Notes: a model not told the origin generated them from the letters alone. A DNA stretch of 64,000 nucleotides from Bacillus taeanensis (GCF_003318295.1 NZ_QOCW01000005.1:1-64000); one strand, 5' to 3'; positions 29,298-38,562 are shown, counted from the stretch's first letter. Numbers and translations: made by a program.

Positions 29298-30497
29298 TTG
29301 AATGCAGCCCATCGTAATACAATTTTTCTAGCCCTATTGGTAACGTTTATTGCTATCTCAATTATCATTTACCCTAAAGAAGTGTTTGGCGCTTCACTTC
29401 GAGGTCTTACAATGTGGTGGGAAATTGTATTTCCTTCACTGCTTCCATTTTTTATTGTGTCAGAAATGCTGATTGGACTAGGTGTAGTTAGTTTTATAGG
29501 AATTTTATTAGAGCCATTTATGAGACCAATTTTTCGTGTGCCTGGTGTGGGCGGGTTCGTTTGGGCTATGGGTCTTGCATCTGGATTTCCTGCTGGTGCT
29601 AAATTTACTGCTCGCCTTAGACAAGAAGGGCAATTATCAGTTATTGAAGCTGAAAGGCTTGTTTCATTTACGAATTCATCCAATCCATTATTTATGAGCG
29701 GCGCTATTGCTGTTGGATTTTTTGGAGATGCTGCACTTGGTTTATTATTAATGACTGCCCATTATTTAGGAAATATATGTGTTGGATTTATCATGCGTTT
29801 TCATGGAAAAGAAACGCAAAAGGCTCAACCCCATGACTACCATTTACCTTCAATTCGAAAGGCATTTTCTGCTCTTTATCAAACAAGAAGACGGGAATAT
29901 CGACCGATTGGTAAACTTCTTGGTGATTCAGTGAACCACTCTATCCAAACATTGTTAATGATTGGTGGATTTATTATTATTTTTTCCGTTTTAAACAAAA
30001 TTTTAAGTGTAGTCCATATTGCTCAGTCTCTTTCATATATTATCTCATTGCTTTTTATTCCATTTCATATCCCAACTGAGCTAAGCTTACCGTTTTTATC
30101 AGGATTATTTGAAATTACATTAGGAAGTCGAATGGCAAGTGAAACTGAAAGCAGTTCACTTCTTTCTCAAGTTATTATTACAAGCTTTATTCTCGCTTTC
30201 AGCGGTTTTTCTGTTCAAGCTCAAGTTGCCAGCATCCTCGCTGATACCGACATTCGTTTCCAACCATTTTTCATTGCAAGGATCTTTCACGGCTGTTTTG
30301 CAGCGCTTTTTACTTTGCTTTTTTGGAAACCTCTTTATATTCAAAAGCAGGCGCAAGAAATCCCTGTATTTTTAAATAGTAACCCCTCTTCCCTAATAGG
30401 TGAAATATGGCTGTTAGCTATTTCAATAGGGCCATTTATTACCCTGTTCTCTCTATTATTTTTTATTTATTATCAGACAAAATCACTCATAAAATAA
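29298..30497 (+). CDS. ylbJ: Sporulation integral membrane protein YlbJ
   Basis: Multi-pass membrane protein of the nucleoside-recognition (Gate) domain family; in B. subtilis ylbJ is in the sigma-E regulon and needed for proper spore formation. About nine hydrophobic segments, with the conserved block PGVGGFVWAMGLASGFPAGAK near residue 80 and SFTNSSNPLF. I favour TTG 29298, about eight bases after AAGGGGG, which gives 399 residues; the longer frame from ATG 29256 adds 14. Confidence 0.88.
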   Translation: MNAAHRNTIFLALLVTFIAISIIIYPKEVFGASLRGLTMWWEIVFPSLLPFFIVSEMLIGLGVVSFIGILLEPFMRPIFRVPGVGGFVWAMGLASGFPAGAKFTARLRQEGQLSVIEAERLVSFTNSSNPLFMSGAIAVGFFGDAALGLLLMTAHYLGNICVGFIMRFHGKETQKAQPHDYHLPSIRKAFSALYQTRRREYRPIGKLLGDSVNHSIQTLLMIGGFIIIFSVLNKILSVVHIAQSLSYIISLLFIPFHIPTELSLPFLSGLFEITLGSRMASETESSSLLSQVIITSFILAFSGFSVQAQVASILADTDIRFQPFFIARIFHGCFAALFTLLFWKPLYIQKQAQEIPVFLNSNPSSLIGEIWLLAISIGPFITLFSLLFFIYYQTKSLIK

Positions 30498-30501
30498 AAA
30501 A

Positions 30502-31602
<1,101 letters not shown>

Positions 31603-31737
31603 AATAAACCCCAACCTTATTATGTAATATCAGTATATTTCTCATTTATCCTACCATAAAAAAAAGAAAAACTTAAACGAATTTTCAATTTATAACAAAG
31701 TTTCTCGTTTAAGTGCATATAACAGTCTATTTTTAAC

Positions 31738-31766
31738 GTATAGAATTCCCTTTCATGGTGATAATA
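31738..31766 (+). promoter_or_regulatory. Sigma-F/sigma-G promoter of csfG
   Basis: GTATA at 31738-31742, 14 bases, then GGTGATAATA at 31757-31766. This fits the sigma-F consensus GYWTA and GGnrAnAnTw at every fixed base. Read as sigma-G, GTATA and GATAATA stand 17 bases apart, one base from the CATnnTA box. The spacing supports use by both forespore factors. Confidence 0.7.
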
Positions 31767-31772
31767 AAAATA

Positions 31773-31918
31773 ACAACATCATAGGAGGTGTTGTTGCCAA
31801 CCGCGGAGAAGGCTTACTTTTCCCCATAAGTTCTTCCTCCGGTTTCTCCTCTCCCATTGCCTGACGCATAATTTGCATGAGGGCCACCCGTAAGTAAATA
31901 CTTACGGGTTTTTTTATA
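31773..31918 (+). ncRNA. csfG: Forespore small RNA CsfG
   Basis: CsfG is a small RNA conserved in endospore formers, located between ylbG and ylbH (rsmD) and controlled by sigma-F and sigma-G in B. subtilis. Here the region between those genes holds a matching promoter, a purine-rich AGGAGGTG, several exposed pyrimidine runs (TTTTCCCC, TTCTTCCTCC, TCTCCTCTCCC) of the kind seen in CsfG, and a strong terminator hairpin (31886-31895 with 31900-31909) followed by seven T. Start is inferred from the -10 box. No open frame of useful length exists on the plus strand. Confidence 0.72.
31886..31917 (+). terminator. csfG intrinsic terminator
   Basis: ACCCGTAAGT pairs perfectly with ACTTACGGGT around a four-base loop, followed by seven T on the plus strand. 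Confidence 0.88.
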
Positions 31919-32023
31919 TGTTAAGAAATAATAACTTAGCAGAAGCTTCATTTTCTTTATCCTTTTCATTTATGCTTATATTATGCTACATTATCAATGG
32001 ATAAACAGAAAGGAGCAGAATAT

Positions 32024-32413
32024 ATGATTCAAAGGTTTATTGAGTTTGGAGAAGGATATTCAGATATTTACGAGCTTATCGAAATTGCACGCTCTAATCA
32101 GCATCGTCTAGCTAAATTGTTGGCATTACATACAATTAAAAATGAACAGCAGGTAACTTCTCTTGTTGTTATTTTAGAACCTGTCTCTCCAGGAAACTTT
32201 CAACCGTTATATATTTGTCGAGAAGGCATTCCTAATCCTCATGAAAAACCAAACCAACGCTATACTTTATTTGAACAGTTAAGCAAAGAATGCGGTAAAA
32301 CAATTACAGAACTTGTTGTAAAGCCGTCAAACCAATTTAACGAAAATATTCTTTATTACCAATATTTAATTGGAATTTTAAGAATGAACCACTTCATTGC
32401 ACCTCTTAGTTAA
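32024..32413 (+). CDS. DUF7147-type hypothetical protein
   Basis: 129 residues from ATG 32024 with AAAGGAG upstream; the longer frame adds nine. Starts MIQRFIEFGEGYSDIYEL and has a compact alpha/beta look with no signal or membrane segment. Homologues stand next to ylbG in Bacillus and are sometimes labelled methylthioribose kinase, for which I see no kinase motif. Function unknown. Confidence 0.7.
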   Translation: MIQRFIEFGEGYSDIYELIEIARSNQHRLAKLLALHTIKNEQQVTSLVVILEPVSPGNFQPLYICREGIPNPHEKPNQRYTLFEQLSKECGKTITELVVKPSNQFNENILYYQYLIGILRMNHFIAPLS

Positions 32414-32432
32414 GGTGCGCAAACATAATAAA

Positions 32433-32452
32433 AAGCCTTCAATTGAAGGCTT
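32433..32452 (-). terminator. ylbG terminator
   Basis: AAGCCTTCAATTGAAGGCTT is a perfect 20-base palindrome. On the minus strand TTTTTATTATG follows. It abuts the ylbG stop codon. Confidence 0.75.
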
Positions 32453-32726
32453 ACAATCCCATTTTATAATCATATTCCTTTGCTTTATCGGGTCTTGAAT
32501 TTTCATATTCTGTCTTTATAAAAGGTTTTAATGATGGTTCAACCGCTTTTACAAAATGCAGGGACTCTAATTTCTGTATTAATTCTTCAGCACGTTCTAT
32601 TTGACAATATAGAACAGCATATTTCGATTTTTTTGAAACATATAAGATATTCCCATATTTTCGTAACTGTTTTACTTGTTTAAGCGAATGAAGCCATACA
32701 GCCAAACCAATTCGGTTGCCAACCAT
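32451..32726 (-). CDS. ylbG: DUF2129 family protein YlbG
   Basis: 91-residue cytoplasmic protein of the YlbG family. Starts [19 protein letters not shown], followed by a compact alpha/beta domain and a charged tail. Function unknown. The position downstream of ylbF and next to csfG matches B. subtilis. Confidence 0.85.
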   Translation of the reverse strand: MVGNRIGLAVWLHSLKQVKQLRKYGNILYVSKKSKYAVLYCQIERAEELIQKLESLHFVKAVEPSLKPFIKTEYENSRPDKAKEYDYKMGL

Positions 32727-32842
32727 AGCGCTTCCCCTTTACCGTATAAATTTAATTTTAGTCTAGCATGACTCCCTTACTTCTCACAATAACCATTCTT
32801 TATTCTTTTTTTAGAACCCCTTCCTTAAAAAGGAGCTATTTC

Positions 32843-33283
32843 TTATTTACAGCCGCACGATCCTCCAGACCCGCAGCCTCCGCTGCAGCTCCTATTATCA
32901 AAAAATGGATTACCCGTCGGTACTTTTATGGAAGAAGAAACACTGTGAGCTACAATTCCGCTAATTTCATTGAGCAGCATTTCTAATTCTTTTTCTGCTT
33001 TTTTAAAGTTAGCAATTGTTTCATTTAAATCAAGTTCTCTTTTCAGCACTCTTACTTTTGTGCTAACCTCCGAATAATTAGGATGATACTTTCCAAAGCG
33101 TTGTACTTCTTCATAGTGCTCCTTTAATTTCTGAAACTCTTGAATCCTTGTTTGTATCTCTTTATCTTGCTGTAATTTATTTTTACACTCCTGATAATAG
33201 TGCGCAATATCAGATTGTGAAATATACTTCCCTAGTTTTTCTGCATGTTCTAATACGTTAATTGTATCTAATGTGGCGAACAT
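32843..33283 (-). CDS. ylbF: Y-complex subunit YlbF (RicF)
   Basis: Part of the YlbF-YmcA-YaaT complex that in B. subtilis binds Fe-S clusters, supports RNase Y maturation of mRNAs and promotes competence, biofilm formation and sporulation. 146 residues: an all-helical DUF964 domain with the signature FGKYHPNYSEVS (about 63-74), then KVPTGNPFFD and a Cys/Gly-rich tail (CSGGCGSGGSCGC) that provides cluster ligands. Confidence 0.93.
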   Translation of the reverse strand: MFATLDTINVLEHAEKLGKYISQSDIAHYYQECKNKLQQDKEIQTRIQEFQKLKEHYEEVQRFGKYHPNYSEVSTKVRVLKRELDLNETIANFKKAEKELEMLLNEISGIVAHSVSSSIKVPTGNPFFDNRSCSGGCGSGGSCGCK

Positions 33284-33314
33284 ATGAACACCTCCACTTG
33301 TATTGTATCATTTT

Positions 33315-33334
33315 CGACTATTCATTCATAGTCG
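33315..33334. promoter_or_regulatory. Inverted repeat upstream of ylbF
   Basis: CGACTAT and ATAGTCG form a perfect 7-base inverted repeat around six bases, about 32 bases upstream of the ylbF start. It overlaps the likely -35 region of a possible promoter whose -10 is TACAAT. Could be an operator. Confidence 0.3.
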
Positions 33335-33420
33335 TTACGCTCTTCATTGACTTTAAAAAGGAAAATTAAATCAACAAACCTCTAAAACATTGCTTCCAAA
33401 AAAACTCTTATAAAAACAAT

Positions 33421-33446
33421 AAAAAGAAGCCTTTATTTATGGCTTC
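33421..33446 (-). terminator. Terminator of the lipoprotein gene
   Basis: GAAGCC (33426-33431) pairs with GGCTTC (33441-33446); TTTTTATTG follows on the minus strand. It overlaps the end of the lipoprotein gene. Confidence 0.65.
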
Positions 33447-33862
33447 TCTGTTATTTCAGCTGTAAATGTTTTAGATAGACCGTACGACGTATCTTCATTA
33501 TGGACGATTTCTAATTTTATTTCATGCTTTCCTACCGGCAGTCCTCTCACAATAAATGCCGCTTTGTAAATATCAGTGACATGTGTACCATTTACAGATA
33601 CTTTAATGTATCCTTCCCCATCTTTTAGCTTTCTGTCCTTTGGATCTTTAAATGAGAAATTCGGTACAAGACACTCTATATAAACATTATTGCTTTTTAC
33701 CTTATGATGGACAGTTAATGTTCTTTCATTCGCTGAAACTTTTCCTATTTCTTTAAATATTGTTTCTTTAACAGGTAAAACCGTGATTCCTTCATCTTTA
33801 TATTGCTGACAACCTGTTAAAACTGTTAGTAAATAGGCTAGTATCATTATTTTTTTCATCAT
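33437..33862 (-). CDS. Putative lipoprotein of unknown function
   Basis: 141 residues with a lipoprotein signal: MMKKIMILAYLLTVLTGC, lipobox LTGC with Cys18. The mature part is beta-rich and ends in GLPVGKHEIKLEIVHN, which suggests an immunoglobulin-like fold. AAGGGGG precedes the two possible ATG codons. It is inserted between ylbE and ylbF, where B. subtilis has no gene. I do not recognise the family. Confidence 0.65.
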   Translation of the reverse strand: MMKKIMILAYLLTVLTGCQQYKDEGITVLPVKETIFKEIGKVSANERTLTVHHKVKSNNVYIECLVPNFSFKDPKDRKLKDGEGYIKVSVNGTHVTDIYKAAFIVRGLPVGKHEIKLEIVHNEDTSYGLSKTFTAEITEKP

Positions 33863-33945
33863 TTCTACCCCCTTTTGCTATGATTAGTTTTCAACATTTG
33901 CTGATTTTTTATCCACAGCGATTGAAGGAGATAGAAAAAATAATG

Positions 33946-34182
33946 CTATTCTTCCTTTAAAATACTTAACATCCCTAAAAGCATTTGGGCCATTTGAATT
34001 TGCTCTTGAAAACGATTTACTTTTTGTAGGATTGTTCCTTTGTAATATTGTTTGGCCACACGCTCTAAAGCTTGTAAGTCATTAGGATTACGTGATAAAC
34101 GCTTATACCATTCAGGATGAATACGGATAAAATACTTTAAATCTTGTCTTTGATCTAAATATTGAATGATTTCTTTTCTCAT
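33946..34182 (-). CDS. ylbE: YlbE family protein
   Basis: 78-residue soluble protein, all helical by composition, with IHPEWYKRLSRNP, the YlbE family mark. Function unknown. ATG 34182 has GGAG seven bases upstream; the in-frame GTG 34194 overlaps that site. Follows ylbD by 15 bases, probably one operon. Confidence 0.8.
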   Translation of the reverse strand: MRKEIIQYLDQRQDLKYFIRIHPEWYKRLSRNPNDLQALERVAKQYYKGTILQKVNRFQEQIQMAQMLLGMLSILKEE

Positions 34183-34197
34183 CCTTCTCTCCACCTA

Positions 34198-34584
34198 TTA
34201 ATCATGACGGTAATGAAATGGCTGCTGATAAGATTGAGAAGGGACTTTTGGTTTTTGTGGCTGAAATTGCTGCACGAGCTGTTGAATTTGATCGATTGCT
34301 GCACTAATTTGTGTAATATGTTTTTGGACTTCATTTAAATCCATATTTTTTAATTTTGAAAACACTCCATCCATCATGGCACTCTTTGTATCAGAGCTCT
34401 CTTTTTTTCCTTTATGTTCAGCTCCGCTTTGTTTATATGCTTTCCATTTTTCATCCTCTTCACCGAGAAAATACCATTCTTCATAAATTTCTTTCCACGT
34501 TTTATTACCGCCACGTACTTCTTTTATTAATTTTGGATGGCTTTTAACAAATTTTTTAAATGATTCAAGGGTCTCCTTGGACAA
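34198..34584 (-). CDS. ylbD: Putative spore coat protein YlbD
   Basis: 128 residues. The N-terminal YlbD domain (ESFKKFVKSHPKLIKEVRGG, WKEIYEEWYFLGEED) is clear, and the tail is rich in Gln and Pro (QQLVQQFQPQKPKVPSQ). In B. subtilis YlbD is associated with the spore coat. GGGAGG lies upstream of the ATG, and ylbE follows. Confidence 0.83.
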   Translation of the reverse strand: MSKETLESFKKFVKSHPKLIKEVRGGNKTWKEIYEEWYFLGEEDEKWKAYKQSGAEHKGKKESSDTKSAMMDGVFSKLKNMDLNEVQKHITQISAAIDQIQQLVQQFQPQKPKVPSQSYQQPFHYRHD

Positions 34585-34710
34585 AGTTATTCCCTCCCGT
34601 TTCTATCACCTACTACATTGTACCGGGATGCCCATTGAAACGTTCGCCTATTTTTTATAAGATGAGAAGGAATTATTTCCTTTAACCTAAAAAAGAGAGC
34701 GTGAACGTAT

Positions 34711-35238
34711 ATGCAAAATCATTTATTAAAAGAAAAAACAGCAGCAAAGTTTAAAGAGTTCTTAACTAAAGCAACCGATGAAGAGTTAATATTAACAGAA
34801 AAAATATTAAATGGATTGCAGCAAAAACAGCAAAATCACTATGTTACTTATTTAGATGCACTGTGTCAAATGACCAGTCAAATATCGGATGATTCTTATG
34901 AAGTTATCATTCCTATTCAACCGTTAATTTATAATAAGCTGGATATTGTTCATGGCGGAATTACTGCAACACTCGCTGATACAGCTATGGGTTCGTACAT
35001 TTCAAAACTTCTACCTGAAAATAAAAGCGGGGTTACGACAGAGCTTAAAATAAACTATCTTGCCCCAGGTAAAGGGAAGTTTCTCAAGTGTACGGCAGCT
35101 ATTATTCATAAGGGAAAACAGCTCTGGGTAGCTGAAGCAAAAATATACAATGACTCAGGTAAACTTGCAGCAGTTGCCACTGGCAGCTTTTATATCGTCA
35201 CTCGTACTGACTATTCAAAAAACACTAAAAATGACTAA
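34711..35238 (+). CDS. PaaI-like hotdog thioesterase
   Basis: 175 residues. The hotdog-fold thioesterase core contains VHGGITATLADTAMGSYISK (about 90-109), the PaaI family active-site region with His and the catalytic Asp, followed by TTELKINYLAPGKGKFLKC. Likely hydrolyses acyl-CoA, substrate unknown. The first 50 residues are a helical extension. Divergent from ylbD and convergent with ylbC. Confidence 0.83.
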   Translation: MQNHLLKEKTAAKFKEFLTKATDEELILTEKILNGLQQKQQNHYVTYLDALCQMTSQISDDSYEVIIPIQPLIYNKLDIVHGGITATLADTAMGSYISKLLPENKSGVTTELKINYLAPGKGKFLKCTAAIIHKGKQLWVAEAKIYNDSGKLAAVATGSFYIVTRTDYSKNTKND

Positions 35239-35264
35239 TGACCAGTCATTTTTAGTGTTTAATA
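35217..35264. terminator. Bidirectional terminator of thioesterase gene and ylbC
   Basis: A perfect 17-bp stem (35220-35236 with 35244-35260) and seven-base loop. A-rich and T-rich flanks serve both strands. Both stop codons (35236-35238 and 35252-35254) lie inside it. Confidence 0.88.
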
Positions 35265-36289
35265 AAATTTTGAGTATAATACTTTTCATATACTCCTACT
35301 CCTAAATGAGTAAATTCTTTATTTAATAATGTTTTGCGATGGCCTTCACTATTTAGCCATCCTACTACCGCAGAAAACCCGTCTTCATATCGGGCTGCAA
35401 TATTTTCACCAGCTTGTATATAATGAATATTAGCGTGTTCAAGTCGTTCTTCAAGTCCTCCGTACAAAGGAGATAAATGAGAAAAGTAATCCAACTCTTT
35501 CATTTCTTTACTATGATTGAAAGCAGTATTGGCAGCAGCTTCATCCCACTGCAATTTTGTTAAGCCATACCGTTCTCTCAATATATTCGTATATTCTAAA
35601 ATTTGTCCTTCTTCTCCCGATTCGATGCTTTTTCGTTGTTTTTCAGAAAGAAAAGGCGGCTCAATTAATTTACCTCTATATACTAACGAATAGGGGCGCT
35701 GCATTAACAATATATCCTTATTTAAATATCGTACACCAACAAGTTGATTTGTAACTGTGTCAAAATAAAATTGTCCCCAAATCCCATCGATTACCTGTAA
35801 CAAGGGACGTTCCTTCATCTCCTCTTCAGTTAAATTAAAACGATAATAGCTAGCTTTTTCTTCTATTACTACTTTATTCGTTATTTTTAATTGTTCTTCA
35901 AAATCTAACCGACTTTCACCGATCTTAACAGGAAAAGTATTAACATCTTTCCCAACTGCCAATATCGTTACAATTTTGTTATTTATTACTCCGAATTGGA
36001 TATAGCTATTATAGTTTTCATTATAGATCCACCATTCGTATTTATAAGTGGATAATAATTTTTTATGAGGAGGACCGTAACCCTTTAAAACTTTTTGCAC
36101 ATTTTTACCAATCAATAAATGAATAGATAAAGGCTGAAATTCCTCATCTGAAGAAACTGCATCTTTATTAATATCCTCTGCTTTATTTCCTCGTGCTTGT
36201 TGATGATCTAACATATTTAGTTTTGAAACTATGGAAGGAAACAAAAAGAGACTCCCTAAGACTAATGCAAAAAAAATATTTTTTCTTAT
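35252..36289 (-). CDS. ylbC: CAP-domain protein YlbC, with apparent AUA start
   Basis: 345 residues if read from ATA 36289. Signal-like N-terminus RKNIFFALVLGSLFLFPS, an N-terminal CAP-associated domain (about 60-200) and a C-terminal CAP/SCP domain with YTNILRERYGL, FNHSKEM, HLSPLYGG, AGENIAARY and GHRKTLL. No ATG, GTG or TTG exists between the upstream in-frame TAG and TTG 36244, yet GGGGAGGGAGAAGG stands right before the ATA. TTG 36244 has a weaker site (AGGGAG) and would remove the signal peptide. Length from the ATA agrees with B. subtilis YlbC. Confidence 0.85.
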   Translation of the reverse strand: MRKNIFFALVLGSLFLFPSIVSKLNMLDHQQARGNKAEDINKDAVSSDEEFQPLSIHLLIGKNVQKVLKGYGPPHKKLLSTYKYEWWIYNENYNSYIQFGVINNKIVTILAVGKDVNTFPVKIGESRLDFEEQLKITNKVVIEEKASYYRFNLTEEEMKERPLLQVIDGIWGQFYFDTVTNQLVGVRYLNKDILLMQRPYSLVYRGKLIEPPFLSEKQRKSIESGEEGQILEYTNILRERYGLTKLQWDEAAANTAFNHSKEMKELDYFSHLSPLYGGLEERLEHANIHYIQAGENIAARYEDGFSAVVGWLNSEGHRKTLLNKEFTHLGVGVYEKYYTQNFIKH

Positions 36290-36475
36290 CCTTCTCCCTC
36301 CCCTCTCTCTTTTTATTCGTGTTTCTCTCTATTTTCTCCTCTCTTCTTGAATAAATAGATACTGTTCAATAGTGAAATTGATGTTGATTTCCACATGCAA
36401 AGTAGTCTTTTCGTACGCTTTTAACCATGGATTGACAAACAAGTTGGCACGATGAAATCGACAAACCTCATAAAT

Positions 36476-36512
36476 AAAAAGAGTCATTGAGTTTATCTCA
36501 ATGACTCTTTTT
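36476..36512 (-). terminator. ylbB intrinsic terminator
   Basis: A perfect 16-bp stem (36476-36491 with 36497-36512), five-base loop, and U-rich ends on both strands. It immediately follows the ylbB stop codon. Confidence 0.88.
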
Positions 36513-36513
36513 A

Positions 36514-36942
36514 TTATTGCTGCAGATGGGAAGTCTCAGAAATTTCTTCTAATGCATGACCAGCATCATCAGCTGAAGAACGATTAACTGCAAGATCACC
36601 TAATGATACAATGCCAACAAGGCGGTTATTTTCTACTATTGGCAACCTTCGAATTTGATGTTCTGCCATTATGTTTGCAGCTTCTTCAATACTCATATCC
36701 GGTGTTCCAGTAATAAGCTTTTCACTCATAACGTCTGTTACTTTTGTTGAGCCAGGATGACGTTCCGCTACACCGCGAACGACAATATCTCTATCCGTAA
36801 TTACTCCAATAATTTGATCATTTTCACAAATTGGAATAATTCCAACATTATCATTTTTCATTTTAACTGCCACTTCATAAACATTATCAAGTGGTGTACA
36901 GTAATCAACTTCTTTTGTCATCATATCTTTTAAAACAGCCAT
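36514..36942 (-). CDS. ylbB: CBS-domain protein YlbB
   Basis: 142 residues made of two CBS domains (about 8-62 and 72-126), a pair that usually binds adenine nucleotides. Marks: GVITDRDIVVRG in the first and HQIRRLPIVENNRLVGIVSLGDLA in the second. No attached enzyme domain. Partner unknown. AAGGAGG precedes the ATG; it lies just downstream of the LysM-CAP gene. Confidence 0.9.
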   Translation of the reverse strand: MAVLKDMMTKEVDYCTPLDNVYEVAVKMKNDNVGIIPICENDQIIGVITDRDIVVRGVAERHPGSTKVTDVMSEKLITGTPDMSIEEAANIMAEHQIRRLPIVENNRLVGIVSLGDLAVNRSSADDAGHALEEISETSHLQQ

Positions 36943-36957
36943 GGTTTATCCTCCTTT

Positions 36958-37581
36958 TTATTGTGAAATAAACATTTGTGTCCAGTAATATCGACCGCTT
37001 CCACCTTTAGCATACCCCACACCAATATGATTATAATTTTGACTTAGAATATTTTTACGATGTCCTTCACTTCTCATCCATGCTTGTACAACTGCTTGGG
37101 CACTTGTTTGACCCATTGCAATATTTTCGCCAGCTGCACGATAGGAAATGCCAAAATTCTTAATCATCGTAAATGGTGATCCATAGGTGGGCGACGTATG
37201 AGAAAAATAATTTCTATCCCGCATGTCGTTTGATTTATAACGAGCTACCCTCGAAAGTTCCCAATGAGGTTTCAGAGCAGGCAAACCATATTTTGCTCTT
37301 TCTTGGTTTGTTAGTTGAATCACTTGATGTTCAATGTTTTTAACTTCATCAAAAAGCGGAATCGTTAACTTTTGTCCTGGATAAATGAGTCGAGGATTTT
37401 GAATGTGAGGATTGGCTTCGATGATTTCAGATAAACCCACTTGGTATCGAACCGCAATTTTCCACATGGAATCTCCTGACTGGACAGTATATGTAGTTTG
37501 TCCTTGAGCAGATGTTAGGTTAGGTAAACAAAACAAAGCAACGAGCATCACCGTGCCCAGTAAAAATTTTTGCATCTTCAA
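36958..37581 (-). CDS. Secreted LysM-CAP domain protein
   Basis: 207 residues: signal peptide ending about TSAQG, one LysM peptidoglycan-binding domain (TYTVQSGDSMWKIAVRY through GQKLTIP, about 30-75), and a CAP/SCP domain with HTSPTYGSPF, AGENIAMGQ and GHRKNIL. Resembles the YkwD/SafA-like proteins of Bacillus. I start at TTG 37581, about eight bases after GGAGGG; the longer frame adds 12 residues. A second CAP protein (YlbC) lies two genes away. Confidence 0.85.
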   Translation of the reverse strand: MKMQKFLLGTVMLVALFCLPNLTSAQGQTTYTVQSGDSMWKIAVRYQVGLSEIIEANPHIQNPRLIYPGQKLTIPLFDEVKNIEHQVIQLTNQERAKYGLPALKPHWELSRVARYKSNDMRDRNYFSHTSPTYGSPFTMIKNFGISYRAAGENIAMGQTSAQAVVQAWMRSEGHRKNILSQNYNHIGVGYAKGGSGRYYWTQMFISQ

Positions 37582-37813
37582 ATCATTTCCCTCCTTTTCC
37601 TCATTAGTTTGAACCAATTTATTAAAAATAACTCATTCTTCTATGTAAAAGTTCACGAAATTGAAGAACTTCACTAATGACTTTTTCAAAAGTTTTTTTT
37701 ACAATAATAGTTGGCTGACCTTTTTATAAAAACTTTATTGATACGTTGCATCTCACCCCCTTTCATACTATGATTATGAAAGGAATTACTTTGAGAATTG
37801 AGGAGGGAATATA

Positions 37814-38170
37814 TTGAAATTTGAAAACATCGGTTTTGAAGGAAAGGTTGTTGAATTTTCATTATTAGAGCATATTATGGAATCCATTCGCTTTGTACGA
37901 GCTGGCCAATGGGACTATGAGCGTATTACATACGATTTTAAATTTGAAGATATGACAACTGGTTCTGTTTATTATTTACGTGTACCATGCGCAGCAGTAG
38001 AAGGTGTAGTAGAACAGCCTCACGCCCAAATCAAACTAGGAAGTCCATATGTTGGTAAACACTATTATCCACACGGTGTTGAATATGATGAAGATTTTCC
38101 GAGTAATATTGTAAATACGTGTAAACAAAAATTAAATCAGTTATATGAAGAAATTCAAAAAGCTGAATAG
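37814..38170 (+). CDS. ylbA: YugN-like family protein (YlbA position)
   Basis: 118 residues, starting at TTG with GAGGAGGG upstream. The order WDYERITYDF then YYLRVPCAAVEG and IKLGSPYVGKHYY is the pattern of the YugN-like family. Function unknown. The position near ylbB suggests ylbA, but the symbol is less certain than the family. Confidence 0.72.
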   Translation: MKFENIGFEGKVVEFSLLEHIMESIRFVRAGQWDYERITYDFKFEDMTTGSVYYLRVPCAAVEGVVEQPHAQIKLGSPYVGKHYYPHGVEYDEDFPSNIVNTCKQKLNQLYEEIQKAE

Positions 38171-38171
38171 C

Positions 38172-38209
38172 AAAAAAACGCATGAATGCATTCATGCGTT
38201 TTTTTTTTT
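38172..38209. terminator. Bidirectional terminator
   Basis: A perfect palindrome centred at 38188/38189 with an 11-base GC-containing arm flanked by A7 and T11. It serves the YugN-like gene on the plus strand and the Asp23 gene on the minus strand. Confidence 0.9.
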
Positions 38210-38214
38210 GCATG

Positions 38215-38562
38215 TTATTCAAAGAATACTTTTTCAACAAAAATATCAATTTTTTTCACTTGTAATCCTGTAATTTTTTCAACTTGTTTTTTAATAAACT
38301 TTTGCAGGGCATAAGAAACTTCTGCAATATTTTCTCCATATTGAATAGCCGTTCTAACTTTTATGTCTACATAACTAGACGCTGTGGAAACATAAATTCC
38401 TTTTGCAGCATACTTTTTATGAACAGCATTCATGATTTCTTCTCGAAAATTTCCGCTTGCTAACTGGATAGCCGGTATTTCTTTAATTACTTCTGCAGCA
38501 ATCAATGCGATTACATAATCGGTGATTTGAATGGAGTCATTTAACAAATGTTTCACAACCAT
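38215..38562 (-). CDS. Asp23/Gls24 family protein
   Basis: 115 residues of the Asp23 family. Sequence order: a conserved IAALI-type helix (ALIAAEVIKEIPAIQLASG), then YVDIKVRTAIQYGENIAEV and VEKITGLQVKKIDIFVE. Family members are small envelope-associated proteins in Firmicutes. ATG 38562 has GGAGGTG upstream; the longer frame adds 26 residues with no support. Confidence 0.8.
   Translation of the reverse strand: MVVKHLLNDSIQITDYVIALIAAEVIKEIPAIQLASGNFREEIMNAVHKKYAAKGIYVSTASSYVDIKVRTAIQYGENIAEVSYALQKFIKKQVEKITGLQVKKIDIFVEKVFFE

Noticed and set aside
31791-31829. 12-codon TTG frame inside csfG after AGGAGGTG
   Set aside because: The distance from binding site to start is too short, and the frame is tiny; the purine run may instead take part in RNA pairing.
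31753-31878. 41-codon frame antisense to csfG
   Set aside because: It has no ribosome binding site, and its codons mirror the structured RNA; the plus-strand promoter and terminator explain the region better.
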